From the IMG/VR virus record IMGVR_UViG_3300036766_000148, positions 1 to 41,099 of that record: 41,099 nt of DNA. One strand, written 5' to 3'. The notes under the pieces are model-generated. The model ran no database searches and had not been told where the DNA came from. It saw only the letters and a program-made list of their open reading frames with translations. The position numbers and the translations under genes are program-made. Position 1 is the first letter of the stretch. Each line of letters begins with the position of its first letter. The DNA is from a virus. Below are positions 5,781 to 13,706 of the stretch, piece by piece.

Positions 5781-6833
5781 ATGACAGATCAAAACAATGA
5801 ATTAGTTTTAGCAGTAAAAGAAATAAACCTTGAACCAAGTAAGGTTGAAAGTTTATTGACTAGCTTTAGTAAGAACTTCCAGGAAGCAAAACAAATTGCT
5901 GCAGATGTTAAATCAATTGTTGTAACTGATGTATCCCAAACTGATTTAATGAATAAAGCCCGGGAATCTCGATTGAGTTTAAAGAATATCCGAGTTGAGG
6001 TTGAGAAAACTAGAATTTCTTTAAAAGAACAATCACTCCGTGAAGGTAAAGCAATTGATGGTATGGCTAATATTATAAAGGCTTTGATTATCCCGGTTGA
6101 AGAACACCTTGAAAAACAAGAAAAGTTTGCAGAATTAAAAGAGCAAAAGAGATTGGCTGATAAGTATGCTGAAAGAATCGAGAAGTTATCAGTCTTAGTT
6201 GATGATATAACTCTTTACAATGTTAAGGAAATGTCTGATGAAGCATTTGAGAATTTAATTATAGCTTCAAAAGAAGCTAGGGAAGCTAAGAAACAAGCTG
6301 AGTTAAAGGTTGAGCAGGATAGGATTGAATGGGAAAGAAAACAAAAACTACTTCAGGATAGGAAATTAGAACTTGCCCCTTATAGAGAATTTTTAGAAGA
6401 TGAAATTACTATTGATACTACTGATGAAGATTATCAGAAGTTATTAAAAATTGGTAAGGAAACTAAATCTAAATATGATAAAGAGCAAGAGAAAATCAGA
6501 AAAGAAAATGATGAACTTCGTAAGAAAAATGAGGTTGCAGAAAAAGCAAAACAAGAGGCTGAGGATAAGTTGAGAGTTGAAAAGGAAGCCCAAGAAAAAA
6601 AGGAACTTGATGAAAAGAAAGCTGAAGAAGAAAAATTGAGACTTGAGGATGAGGCAAAGAAAAAAGCTATATTAGCACCTGATAAAGAAAAGTTATTAGA
6701 GCTTGCCAAAAAGATTGAGTTGATTGAATTGCCAAATGTTGCTAGTAAAGAAGCCGGGGAAGTTATTAATGGAATTGAACAGGATTTAAAAACTATTGTT
6801 AGTCATTTAATAGAAAGATCACGAACATTATGA
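5781..6833 (+). CDS. Long coiled-coil protein, probable recombination accessory
   Basis: 350 residues. Residues 1-130 are helical with mixed charge. Residues about 215-300 are a near-continuous charged coiled coil of EKIRKENDELRKK type. A short C-terminal domain follows (KLLELAKKIELIELPNVASKEAGEVING). Phages often encode such coiled-coil proteins next to a RecB-like exonuclease and a single-strand binding protein, and that is the setting here. The family is not identified with certainty. It is transcribed from its own leaderless promoter. Confidence 0.6.
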   Translation: MTDQNNELVLAVKEINLEPSKVESLLTSFSKNFQEAKQIAADVKSIVVTDVSQTDLMNKARESRLSLKNIRVEVEKTRISLKEQSLREGKAIDGMANIIKALIIPVEEHLEKQEKFAELKEQKRLADKYAERIEKLSVLVDDITLYNVKEMSDEAFENLIIASKEAREAKKQAELKVEQDRIEWERKQKLLQDRKLELAPYREFLEDEITIDTTDEDYQKLLKIGKETKSKYDKEQEKIRKENDELRKKNEVAEKAKQEAEDKLRVEKEAQEKKELDEKKAEEEKLRLEDEAKKKAILAPDKEKLLELAKKIELIELPNVASKEAGEVINGIEQDLKTIVSHLIERSRTL

Positions 6834-6864
6834 TAAGAAATACTAGAGGGGGGGTGATATAAAG

Positions 6865-7242
6865 ATGGGAATTTTAGCAGATATTGCAAAAAAGAGGAGT
6901 CCATATCTCACACTTGAGGCAAATGAATCCATAGTTGTTGTATATAAAGGCTACAAAATGGTTCCATCGTCCTTTGATCCTGAGAAAGAAAACTTTAGGT
7001 TTTTATTAGGTATCGAAATAGGTGGTGAAATGGAGACTAAGTATTGGGATACAGGGTCTAATAAGATAGCTTTAGTTTTCGATACTCTCAAAGAAGGTGA
7101 CAAGGTAAAAATCACAAAAAATGTTGAAGTATCTAAAAATGGTAAAGACCAAATTAGTTGGTCAGCCGAGCAAGTAATGGATGCAGAAGGCACAGTTACT
7201 AAGAAAGAAGCAGACAAAATAAATGCCGATATGGTGAAGTAA
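6865..7242 (+). CDS. Small beta-rich protein, possible single-strand DNA-binding role
   Basis: 125 residues with alternating beta-type segments (SIVVVYKGYKMV, FRFLLGIEI, KIALVFDTL, DKVKITKNVEV) and a charged C-terminus. It has no membrane helix or Cys motif. The pattern and the place after nuclease and coiled-coil genes would suit an OB-fold ssDNA-binding protein, but no diagnostic motif is visible. One of the best ribosome sites in the window (AGAGGGGGGGTGAT) precedes the ATG, so this gene is expected to be translated strongly from the 5781 transcript. Confidence 0.55.
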   Translation: MGILADIAKKRSPYLTLEANESIVVVYKGYKMVPSSFDPEKENFRFLLGIEIGGEMETKYWDTGSNKIALVFDTLKEGDKVKITKNVEVSKNGKDQISWSAEQVMDAEGTVTKKEADKINADMVK

Positions 7243-7258
7243 TTTGTTTGTTCCTATT

Positions 7259-7284
7259 CTGGGGAGGTCGAGCAACTTCCCCAG
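7259..7284 (+). promoter_or_regulatory. Strong hairpin between genes
   Basis: CTGGGGAGGT pairs with ACTTCCCCAG over 10 bp with a single G-T wobble and a 6-nt loop (CGAGCA). No T run follows. It sits just before the TAAGGAG ribosome site of the 7301 gene, so it may modulate translation or protect the upstream mRNA. Confidence 0.55.
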
Positions 7285-7300
7285 TAAGGAGTAAATAAAA

Positions 7301-7408
7301 ATGAATAAAGTTAAAAAAGGTTCAGTAACAAATTTTAAGAAAGAGCATAAGAAAAAACTTTTAAATAGAAAGTTAAGAAGGATTGCTCAAACTCAAAATA
7401 GAAAATAA
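7301..7408 (+). CDS. Very small basic protein
   Basis: 35 residues, 14 of them Lys or Arg (NFKKEHKKKLLNRKLRRI). It has a good TAAGGAG ribosome site 9 nt upstream and ends 2 nt before the next ATG, so it fits the operon tightly. Probably binds nucleic acid, judged only from charge. Confidence 0.5.
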   Translation: MNKVKKGSVTNFKKEHKKKLLNRKLRRIAQTQNRK

Positions 7409-7410
7409 AA

Positions 7411-7917
7411 ATGACAGATTTAGATTCAATAGCAGAAGAAATAAAAGCCACTTTAGTTGAGGCTGAATTTGGTGCCCGCTGGGGTTTGATTGAGGCTCAC
7501 CACAAAGTTGGAGAGTTGATAATCGGTCTTGGCGGGGATCGTGCAAAAGTTGTGCAAGACCTTGCAGTAAGAATTGAAAGAAGTGCCCGGACTCTTTGGT
7601 ATGATGTTAAGTTTGTTGAAAGGTATCCTAGGCTTGATGTCTTACCAGAAGGTAAAGTTATTAGTTGGAATAAAATAATTACTAAATATTTGACTGAATC
7701 AAAAGATAAAGAATTAGGTGATTCACATAATCATGAATTTATTACTAAATGTAAAGTTTGTGGTGATATAAGGATTGGTGATAATCCACAAGTTATTGAT
7801 ATTTTTATAAGTGAACTTCAAAGATTGGGAATATGTAATTTAAAAGGTGCTGAATTAGTTAATCAATTGAATGATATTAAAGCGGAAAGTTTAAATGGAG
7901 TTATTGAAATTAAATAA
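7411..7917 (+). CDS. DUF1016-like helical protein with a Cys pair
   Basis: 168 residues. Residues about 10-95 contain a helical segment ending in [30 protein letters not shown]. This resembles the N-terminal domain of DUF1016/YhcG-type proteins, which occurs in some nuclease-associated and phage proteins. CKVCG (about 113-117), with nearby His residues, may be half of a zinc site. No nuclease core is visible, so it may be a DNA-binding regulator. It lies immediately before the sigma4-alphaCTD gene. Confidence 0.5.
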   Translation: MTDLDSIAEEIKATLVEAEFGARWGLIEAHHKVGELIIGLGGDRAKVVQDLAVRIERSARTLWYDVKFVERYPRLDVLPEGKVISWNKIITKYLTESKDKELGDSHNHEFITKCKVCGDIRIGDNPQVIDIFISELQRLGICNLKGAELVNQLNDIKAESLNGVIEIK

Positions 7918-7918
7918 A

Positions 7919-8461
7919 ATGAATAAATTAGACTTTATTTTCCAAATAATTGGGTTTGATAATGATATTAATTATCTTTCTCTTATTGAACCTATTTTAG
8001 ATACTTTGAGTGAGAGAGAAAAGAAACTTTTAATATTAAGATATGGTTTAGATAATCAAATGGGTGAAAAAGAATTGACCCTTGAAGAAGTTGGTAAAAT
8101 ATTTGGAATTAGTAAGGAAAGAGTAAGACAAATAGTTGTGAAAGCAATAAGAAGATTAAGACATCCTAGTAGAAGAATTTCAATTTTGGCTGGTCCTCAA
8201 GTTTATGATGAACTTGTTGCTTTAAGATTAGAGAATAAAGAATTATTATCACATACAGTAAGTAAAGTTGAATTGACTGTAAATCAAATTCATGACCAAA
8301 GACCAATAGAAGATTTGTCTTTACCAACTAGAGTTCTTAATGCTTTATATAGGGGTAAGATTAAAACTGTTGGAGATTTGAAAAATAAAACAAGAAAAGA
8401 GTTATTAGAAATTCATAATATTGGGATACATACTATTCATCTTATTATGAATAAAATATAA
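7919..8461 (+). CDS. Sigma region 4-RNA polymerase alpha C-terminal domain fusion
   Basis: 180 residues from ATG 7919; an upstream in-frame ATG at 7895 lies inside the preceding gene. Residues about 27-86 are a clear sigma70 region 4: [38 protein letters not shown] and [12 protein letters not shown]. Residues about 129-180 match the alpha CTD, starting [16 protein letters not shown], then GDL and NIG. Arg138 and Asn141 align with E. coli alpha R265 and N268, which contact UP-element DNA, and Gly169 aligns with G296. Sigma regions 1-3 are absent, so it cannot melt a promoter by itself. It probably redirects host polymerase by touching the beta flap, the -35 box and upstream DNA. Confidence 0.85.
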   Translation: MNKLDFIFQIIGFDNDINYLSLIEPILDTLSEREKKLLILRYGLDNQMGEKELTLEEVGKIFGISKERVRQIVVKAIRRLRHPSRRISILAGPQVYDELVALRLENKELLSHTVSKVELTVNQIHDQRPIEDLSLPTRVLNALYRGKIKTVGDLKNKTRKELLEIHNIGIHTIHLIMNKI

Positions 8462-8465
8462 AATT

Positions 8466-8714
8466 ATGTTTAGAGATATAACAGGAATAATCAAATGGCT
8501 CAAGATTTATGTAATTGGATCTTTGGCTTTATTTGCTTTAGTTGGGATACTCGGAATAGTTATGATTTACCAGAGATCAGTTAATGATAGGCGCTTAACA
8601 GATGAACAGGCCAAGGTATATCAATCTCAAGTGAAAGTATTTGAGGCTCAAGCAAAGAATGTAGGCGCTCCTCAAATTATTGAACAAAGATATTTTAGCC
8701 CACAAGGAAAATGA
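8466..8714 (+). CDS. Single-pass membrane protein
   Basis: 82 residues: an N-terminal membrane helix (about 13-36, YVIGSLALFALVGILGIVMIY) and a polar helical tail rich in Gln and Val. It lies 4 nt after the sigma4-alphaCTD gene and overlaps the next small membrane-protein gene by ATGA. Function unknown. Confidence 0.55.
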   Translation: MFRDITGIIKWLKIYVIGSLALFALVGILGIVMIYQRSVNDRRLTDEQAKVYQSQVKVFEAQAKNVGAPQIIEQRYFSPQGK

Positions 8715-8875
8715 AAAATTATTACAATGACTATTTAAAAGATGATTACTATTTAAAACCAGTTGTTGAATGGATTGATAGCCATGAAACTCAAATAAGT
8801 ATCCTTATAGGAATTTTTATATTAGGTTTAACAATAGGATTTGTAATAGGGACTTTCATTTTTAAAAGATTATAA
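8711..8875 (+). CDS. Small membrane protein
   Basis: 54 residues. A Tyr/Asp-rich N-terminus (NYYNDYLKDDYY) is followed by one long membrane helix (about 29-51) and a basic end (FKRL). The start is set by the ATGA overlap with the gene before, and the stop is 1 nt before the next ATG. Function unknown. Together with the 8466 product it could form a membrane complex, which is inference. Confidence 0.55.
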   Translation: MKNYYNDYLKDDYYLKPVVEWIDSHETQISILIGIFILGLTIGFVIGTFIFKRL

Positions 8876-8876
8876 A

Positions 8877-9311
8877 ATGTTAAAAAATTATGCAAGTACA
8901 TCAGCACTACCAAATATCTTTAGTGCTATTGAAAAGACTTTAGTTGAACATAAAGCTAAATCAATAGTTCGAGATTATAATGACCAAGGAAGGATTAAGT
9001 CAATTTCATTTGTAGTAGATACAAATAAAGGTTCAATAGGAGTTAGGCTTCCAGCAAGATTCGATCAAGTAGAGAAAATCTTTCAAGAACAAGGAATTAG
9101 ATATAAAGAAGAGCAACCATATCGTACAGCATGGGCTACAATCCGAGATTGGGTTGATTCTCAAATGGCTTTAATTGATTGGGAGATGGTAAAGTTAGAA
9201 GAAGTATTTTTACCTTATGCAGTTAATAAAGATGGTCGAACTTATTTTGAAGTAATTGAAGATCGAGGGTTCAGTCTTGAAAGTGGTGCTGAGGAGGGTA
9301 AAATTGAATAA
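8877..9311 (+). CDS. Conserved phage protein of unknown function
   Basis: 144 residues. The pattern is an N-terminal helix (IEKTLVEHKAKSIVRDY), a beta hairpin (KSISFVVDTNKGSIGVRLPA), then TAWATIRDWVDSQMALIDWE and VKLEEVFLPYAV. I know this arrangement from a widespread set of phage hypothetical proteins in early regions, whose function is not known to me. No catalytic motif is seen. Confidence 0.6.
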   Translation: MLKNYASTSALPNIFSAIEKTLVEHKAKSIVRDYNDQGRIKSISFVVDTNKGSIGVRLPARFDQVEKIFQEQGIRYKEEQPYRTAWATIRDWVDSQMALIDWEMVKLEEVFLPYAVNKDGRTYFEVIEDRGFSLESGAEEGKIE

Positions 9312-9322
9312 GGAGAATAATT

Positions 9323-9484
9323 ATGTTTGCCTTACCTATTACAAGCCAGTATCAGTTTGAAAGAAGGAGAAAGTTTTGTTGGAGGCATTGGGCTTACTTT
9401 TATGAAGATGAAGAATGTCCGGTTTGTTGGAGAGAAAAGGAACTTGAAAGACAAAAGCAATTAGAAAAGAAAAAGAAAAACTAA
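9323..9484 (+). CDS. Small Cys/Arg-rich protein
   Basis: 53 residues with FCWRHW (Cys19, His22) and CPVCW (Cys32, Cys35), which could bind one zinc, and a very basic C-terminus. An AAGGAG ribosome site lies 6 nt before the ATG. Possibly a nucleic-acid-binding micro-protein; no family recognised. Confidence 0.55.
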   Translation: MFALPITSQYQFERRRKFCWRHWAYFYEDEECPVCWREKELERQKQLEKKKKN

Positions 9485-9489
9485 AATGA

Positions 9490-9654
9490 ATGATAACCAT
9501 AAAGTTAATAGGTCGAAGGGAATGGAAAAAATACTCTCAAAGAATGACTATGTGCGATTCTTGTAAAAAAGTTATAATTCCTATAGAAGGATTTTGTACT
9601 TGCGGAATGAGTTTAGTAGCCATAGATAGATTAATTATTACGAATGAAAACTGA
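9490..9654 (+). CDS. Small zinc-ribbon protein
   Basis: 54 residues, with a basic N-terminal helix and then CDSC (Cys22, Cys25) and CTCG (Cys36, Cys38), a compact four-Cys zinc knuckle. The start chosen is ATG 9490, 5 nt after the previous stop. An out-of-frame ATG at 9486 would give only 26 residues. The end overlaps the next gene by 11 bp. Confidence 0.5.
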   Translation: MITIKLIGRREWKKYSQRMTMCDSCKKVIIPIEGFCTCGMSLVAIDRLIITNEN

Positions 9655-9850
9655 TACTAGAAAACAAAAAGTCAATTTAGGTTCTTTCAAAGGAGTTAAA
9701 TTACTTAAAATTAAAACTAACCACCAACATTCTTTTAACCTTGGCTTCAAATTGGGAAGGATAATAGGCCCATCTTATTTAACTTTAGTATTAGCCTTTT
9801 TTGGATTTATTTGTTTTACTTACTTATTATTTAACTCTATATTCAAATGA
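9644..9850 (+). CDS. Small membrane protein
   Basis: 68 residues: a basic N-terminal half (about 1-40) and one membrane helix (about 45-64, YLTLVLAFFGFICFTYLLF). It overlaps the genes on both sides and is ATGA-coupled to the next one. Function unknown. Confidence 0.5.
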   Translation: MKTDTRKQKVNLGSFKGVKLLKIKTNHQHSFNLGFKLGRIIGPSYLTLVLAFFGFICFTYLLFNSIFK

Positions 9851-10089
9851 ATAATACTAAATTCCCCACATTAATTAAAACTCCTGATTGGGAAGGCTAT
9901 GAAGGAAAGGATGTTGATAGGTTTATGAAAGAATGGAAGCCTGGAATGGATGCAAGGTTTAGGACTTGGTTCAATGGCCAGACAGGTGGAATTACAGAAG
10001 ATGGTAAGTTTTGTATTTATGTATATGACTTCAATAGATTTTGCGCTCAATATGGTCTATTGATTGGTGGGGGGGTGAGTAAAGAATGA
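9847..10089 (+). CDS. Small soluble protein of unknown function
   Basis: 80 residues with many aromatic and charged residues (DWEGYEGKDVDRFMKEW, FRTWFNGQTGGITEDG). No known motif. The start overlaps the preceding stop and the stop overlaps the following ATG. The 3' end of the gene carries the G-rich ribosome site of the next gene, which forces the C-terminal GGGV. Confidence 0.5.
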   Translation: MNNTKFPTLIKTPDWEGYEGKDVDRFMKEWKPGMDARFRTWFNGQTGGITEDGKFCIYVYDFNRFCAQYGLLIGGGVSKE

Positions 10090-10853
10090 AAAAGTTTATA
10101 TTTGTTTTAATTGTATTAGTAGTTGTTTTATTTGCTGCAAAGCAAGTTTTGGCTAAAGGTAAGCCAGAACAAGACCCTTTTACACCAGTGACCTTGTGTC
10201 ATGCCACAGGTTCATTGTCTAACCCTTTTGAAACTATCACAGTTGATAATCAAGGGCAGCTCAATGGTCATACTCACCATGATGGTGATATAATCCCAGC
10301 TCCTGAAAATGGATGCCCGGGGCCAGTTGATGTTTGTACAAACTTAGATGGACTTCAGACTGAAGTACCAGAAGGTTATGTATTAGAAGAAGGGCAATGC
10401 GTACAGCCTCCAGTTGATGTATGCCCTAATTTAGAGGGTCTTCAAACTGAAATCCCTCAAGGTTATCACCTTGAAGAAAGATTTGGTTGTATTATCGATG
10501 TTCCTGAACCTGGTCCAGCACCAGAACCAGTAAGAGTCGAAACTCCTTTAACTGAGGCAGGAGCCCCAGTTTGTGGAGATGTAGCACCTGCAAAAATTCC
10601 TAACATCTTTGTTGTGAATGCAGGAAGTGGAAAGTTGGAAGTCCGATGGATACCAACAGGCGGAGAGTTTGCCCATATTTTCTATGGAGCAAAAGCTGGG
10701 GAATCTCAATACTCTTTAATTAATACTCCTAATGATGGAGTAGAAGTTATTGGAGCTTTAAACCCTGGGCAGCACTATTGGTTCGCGGTAACTAATGGTG
10801 GTGGTTGTGCATGGAGTTCATTATCTGATTGGTTCGATCCAATTGTTGAATAA
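10086..10853 (+). CDS. Secreted Cys-rich protein with repeated motif and FN3-like domain
   Basis: 255 residues. A clear signal peptide covers 1-23, with likely cleavage after VLA. Then comes VTLCHATGSLSNPFETITV with NGHTHHDGDIIPAP. Two copies of a PNLxGLQTExPxGY-type unit (about 80-98 and 115-133), each flanked by Cys, follow. After a Pro/Glu linker there is a fibronectin-III-like C-terminal domain (about 180-255, KLEVRWIP to HYWFAVTN). I know these motifs from cell-surface proteins of bacteria, notably candidate-phyla genomes, rather than from virions. A strong ribosome site (GGGGGGGTGAG) precedes it. It may alter the host surface or block other phages, which is inference. Confidence 0.7.
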   Translation: MKKFIFVLIVLVVVLFAAKQVLAKGKPEQDPFTPVTLCHATGSLSNPFETITVDNQGQLNGHTHHDGDIIPAPENGCPGPVDVCTNLDGLQTEVPEGYVLEEGQCVQPPVDVCPNLEGLQTEIPQGYHLEERFGCIIDVPEPGPAPEPVRVETPLTEAGAPVCGDVAPAKIPNIFVVNAGSGKLEVRWIPTGGEFAHIFYGAKAGESQYSLINTPNDGVEVIGALNPGQHYWFAVTNGGGCAWSSLSDWFDPIVE

Positions 10854-10906
10854 TGATCTGATGGGTGGCTTTAGTTAGGGCAGGACTAGAGCCACTTAAT
10901 TTGATT

Positions 10907-11203
10907 ATGATTAAGCCAGGTAAGAAAACAAAAGAATGGGACAAAGCAAAAGTCGAACTTAAAAAAGAATTTCAGGAAATGGGAATTACTAGTTGTGAGA
11001 TTAGACTTCCTGATTGCACAAATAGTTATATGTTAGGTTGGGCGCATACCCGGAAGCGAAGGTTTGTAACTGATATTAAAAGAGTTGTTTTAGCTTGTCA
11101 GAATTGTCATCAGAAGGTTGAATACGAATGTGAGAAGTGGACTAGTAAAGATATGGAAACTTATTTAGAAGAAATTATACAAAAGAGAGGTGGTGATTAT
11201 TAA
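10907..11203 (+). CDS. HNH-like zinc protein, possible endonuclease
   Basis: 98 residues from ATG 10907; an in-frame GTG at 10865 would add 14. It has a Cys pair (CEIRLPDC), then GWAHTRKRRFVTD and CQNCHQK, which together resemble the zinc-bound beta-beta-alpha fold of HNH proteins: C..C, a central AHT, and CxxCH. The His and Asn residues of a full HNH core cannot be confirmed by eye. Such genes often sit near packaging genes; here the neighbour is an RRM gene, with a TAATG overlap. Confidence 0.55.
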   Translation: MIKPGKKTKEWDKAKVELKKEFQEMGITSCEIRLPDCTNSYMLGWAHTRKRRFVTDIKRVVLACQNCHQKVEYECEKWTSKDMETYLEEIIQKRGGDY

Positions 11204-11454
11204 TGAATAAATTATTTGTTGCAAACTTGTCTTGGTCAGTAACTGAAGCAGATTTACAGGGTGTATTTTCTGAAGTAGGAATAGTTAGCCATGTTCAAAT
11301 AATCCTTGATAGGGAAACTCAGAAATCAAGAGGTTTTGGATTTGTTGAAATGTCTACTCCTGAAGAAGCAAAACTAGCAATTGAAAAATTAAATGGTTAT
11401 GAATTAGGTGGTAGGAGACTAGCAGTTCAGGAAGCTAAACCAAAGACTTTCTAA
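11203..11454 (+). CDS. RRM-type RNA-binding protein
   Basis: 83 residues forming a single complete RNA recognition motif. RNP2 is LFVANL (4-9) and RNP1 is KSRGFGFV (41-48), with the RNA-stacking aromatics Phe5, Phe45 and Phe47 present. The C-terminus (LGGRRLAVQEAKP) is that of bacterial single-RRM proteins. The ribosome site AGGTGGTGAT is strong. RRM proteins are uncommon in phages and are known from cyanobacteria and many candidate-phyla bacteria, so this gene may have come from a host. Likely targets are phage or host mRNAs, which is inference. Confidence 0.9.
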   Translation: MNKLFVANLSWSVTEADLQGVFSEVGIVSHVQIILDRETQKSRGFGFVEMSTPEEAKLAIEKLNGYELGGRRLAVQEAKPKTF

Positions 11455-11455
11455 A

Positions 11456-11493
11456 TTGACAAGCATTTTAGGTAATAGTAATATATATAGATA
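11456..11493 (+). promoter_or_regulatory. Consensus promoter close to the 11494 start
   Basis: TTGACA at 11456-11461 (overlapping the end of the RRM gene region), a 17-bp spacer, TAATAT at 11479-11484, and ATG at 11494, 9 nt later. No Shine-Dalgarno site is seen, so a leaderless or near-leaderless mRNA is expected. Confidence 0.75.
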
Positions 11494-11709
11494 ATGAAGA
11501 TATTCACTAAGATGCACTTATTAAATGCTTTAAAAGTTGCAGGACTGCCCTCAACTTATAAAACACTTTTGAAAATGGAGAGAGATGGTGTCATTTCACG
11601 AGGTGGTAATGATGCTGAAGCGGTTGGGAATAGAGATAGATTTTATTCAGAACAAGAAATTAAAGATATTGTAGTTAAAGTTAAAGCACATAAAAATGAA
11701 AGAAAATGA
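11494..11709 (+). CDS. MerR-like winged-helix regulator
   Basis: 71 residues. The pattern MHLLNALKVAGLPSTYKTL (helix-turn-helix), then GNRDRFYSEQEIKDIV (wing and following helix) resembles the DNA-binding domain of MerR-type or excisionase-type proteins. There is no effector domain. It overlaps the glycosyltransferase gene by ATGA. MerR proteins bind between the -35 and -10 boxes, so the shared spacer motif of the 4078, 4291 and 5746 promoters is a conceivable target. That is inference. Confidence 0.6.
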   Translation: MKIFTKMHLLNALKVAGLPSTYKTLLKMERDGVISRGGNDAEAVGNRDRFYSEQEIKDIVVKVKAHKNERK

Positions 11710-13706
11710 CAGATTACTTAAAACTTGCAGAACAATACATAAATAAACAGGAAAAATTTTATAACCGTCCTCTTAGGTCATTAAATAAATTTCTTCTTAA
11801 AGACTTTGCTGAGGTATTAAAAAAATCATTAGCAACTAATACTGAACCTGAAGATACTTCTTGGTTAGAATTAAATAAAGAAAAAGTTGTAGTAGCTTTG
11901 ATTACCGAAGATGTAGGTCATTTAACCGGGGGCAGATACTATGCTTGGTTCCTTGCATCTGCCTTACTTGAAATTGGTTATGATGTTACAGTTTATACAA
12001 ATCGTAAACCAGTCTTTGAAGGTGATTTTAAAAATTATAAGCAACCGAAAATTGAAGTCATTGCACAGAAAGCAAAAGATTTAGAAAACATAGATATTAA
12101 AGCTGATATTTATTTAGGTTCACCAATATCAGGTAATATTGCTGCTGCACGATTGGGTAAGAAATATAATAGGCCATCATTCGCTTTGATATTTGACCCA
12201 TTTCCGATGATGGCTAAATATCTTGGTGATAAGACTTATGCTGGGTGGATACCTTTAATCAAGGAACTTCGAGAAACAAACTGTAATATAATATCTCTTT
12301 GTGATACTACTTCAGAGTTTATTTATGATTGGTTAAATAAAACTAAAGATCAGGTTATACCTATTTTCCCTTGTATAAATTCCCGGGAAGTTGGTTATGA
12401 TACCCCAAAGCCAGACCGTGAAGATTATGTAGTATTTATATCAAGGTTAGTAAATCATAAAAACTTCGATCATGTTGTTAAGGCTTGTAAGAATTTAGGG
12501 GTAAAACTAAAAGTCATCTCAAGTGTTGATGGTATCCAAGCCGAAGATATGGTTAAGCGCTTAGGGATGAGAAAAAATGTAGAGTTCTGCATGAAATGTA
12601 ATGATCGAGAGAAGTTTGACATTATATTTAAAAGCCAGGCAGTAGTTAATGCTTCAATGTTTGAAGGATTTGGAATGTATTTAACTGAAGCTATTGCTAC
12701 AGGTACCCCATGTGTTTGTTATGAATACCCAACTTTTAGAGAGATTGAGAAGTTTGCTGGGGCAGACAATATTTATATGGCTAAGTATAACAATATGCAA
12801 GATCTTGAAAATAAATTAAAACAATGTTTAGAAGAAAAGAAATTTAGGCCAGTAAGCCATTTGTTTGATTTTGATGCTATGGTTAAAAGAGTTAGCCAGG
12901 TATTTACTATTGAACCAAAGATTGGAGTTATTACAATTGCTCTTAATGAAGAACAATATATTGAGGCTTCTTTAACTTCAGTTATTAAACACCCTAATAT
13001 TAAAAAAGTAGCAGTTGTTGAAGGGGCAGTTAATCTATTTGCCCATGCTGCAACCAAGGAAGGTTTAAGTTTAGATGATACTGCAGATAAGGTTTTTGGA
13101 ACTATGCACAGAAAAAATGGAGAGAAGATTATTTATGAGCGCTATGGTTGGGCATTAGATAAGTCAGAATTAAGAAACCGAGCATTAACTTTATTAGGTA
13201 AAGACATAACTCATGTTTTAATTGTTGATGCAGATGAGGTTTGGAAGCAAGAAGACCTTGACAATCTAGTCAAGGCAATGCGAGTTAATCCAAAGATAGG
13301 TGTATTCCTTTTTAAACTTTATCATTTTTGGAAACAAAAGAATTTAGTTGCAGTTGGTGGTCAATGGGATTCTACACTTTTTAGATGTTTTAAATACCAC
13401 AATAAAGCTTTGCATTGGAAACTTCATCAATTACCAGTAGTTGATAGTCAAGGTAGATTTATAAATATAACTGATGGTTCAATGCTTCTTGAAGATGTAC
13501 ATGTTTATCACTTTGGGTATTTAAAGAAAGTTAAGAATGTTCAGGATAAACTAGAATTTTATCGCAAAAGAGATGGGGCAAACCTCAATGTCAAAGATAC
13601 TTGGACTAATTGGAAGCCAGGAGATCCAACACAACCTACTCATGGAAGTGGAACTGCAATTGAATTTAAGGGAACTTTGCCAGAGGAGGTAAAAGATATA
13701 TGTTAA
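11706..13706 (+). CDS. Two-domain glycosyltransferase (GT4-like plus GT2-like)
   Basis: 666 residues. Residues about 45-405 are a GT-B fold with GGRYYAWFLASALLEIGYDVTVYT at the N-terminal lobe, then YVVFISRLVNHKNFDHVVKA and the EGFGMYLTEAIATGTPCVCYEYP nucleotide-sugar motif. Residues about 410-640 are a GT-A/GT2 type domain with ITIALNEEQYIEASLTSVI and the metal-binding VDADEVW. It could build a two-sugar unit on the virion, the DNA or the host surface. The start is an ATGA overlap with the regulator gene. Neighbours include another GT2 and a methyltransferase, forming a sugar-modification cluster. Confidence 0.85.
   Translation: MTDYLKLAEQYINKQEKFYNRPLRSLNKFLLKDFAEVLKKSLATNTEPEDTSWLELNKEKVVVALITEDVGHLTGGRYYAWFLASALLEIGYDVTVYTNRKPVFEGDFKNYKQPKIEVIAQKAKDLENIDIKADIYLGSPISGNIAAARLGKKYNRPSFALIFDPFPMMAKYLGDKTYAGWIPLIKELRETNCNIISLCDTTSEFIYDWLNKTKDQVIPIFPCINSREVGYDTPKPDREDYVVFISRLVNHKNFDHVVKACKNLGVKLKVISSVDGIQAEDMVKRLGMRKNVEFCMKCNDREKFDIIFKSQAVVNASMFEGFGMYLTEAIATGTPCVCYEYPTFREIEKFAGADNIYMAKYNNMQDLENKLKQCLEEKKFRPVSHLFDFDAMVKRVSQVFTIEPKIGVITIALNEEQYIEASLTSVIKHPNIKKVAVVEGAVNLFAHAATKEGLSLDDTADKVFGTMHRKNGEKIIYERYGWALDKSELRNRALTLLGKDITHVLIVDADEVWKQEDLDNLVKAMRVNPKIGVFLFKLYHFWKQKNLVAVGGQWDSTLFRCFKYHNKALHWKLHQLPVVDSQGRFINITDGSMLLEDVHVYHFGYLKKVKNVQDKLEFYRKRDGANLNVKDTWTNWKPGDPTQPTHGSGTAIEFKGTLPEEVKDIC

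Noticed and set aside
6434-6709. Minus-strand frame rich in Ser and Phe
   Set aside because: It is the antisense of a Lys/Glu-rich coiled coil, a common artefact.
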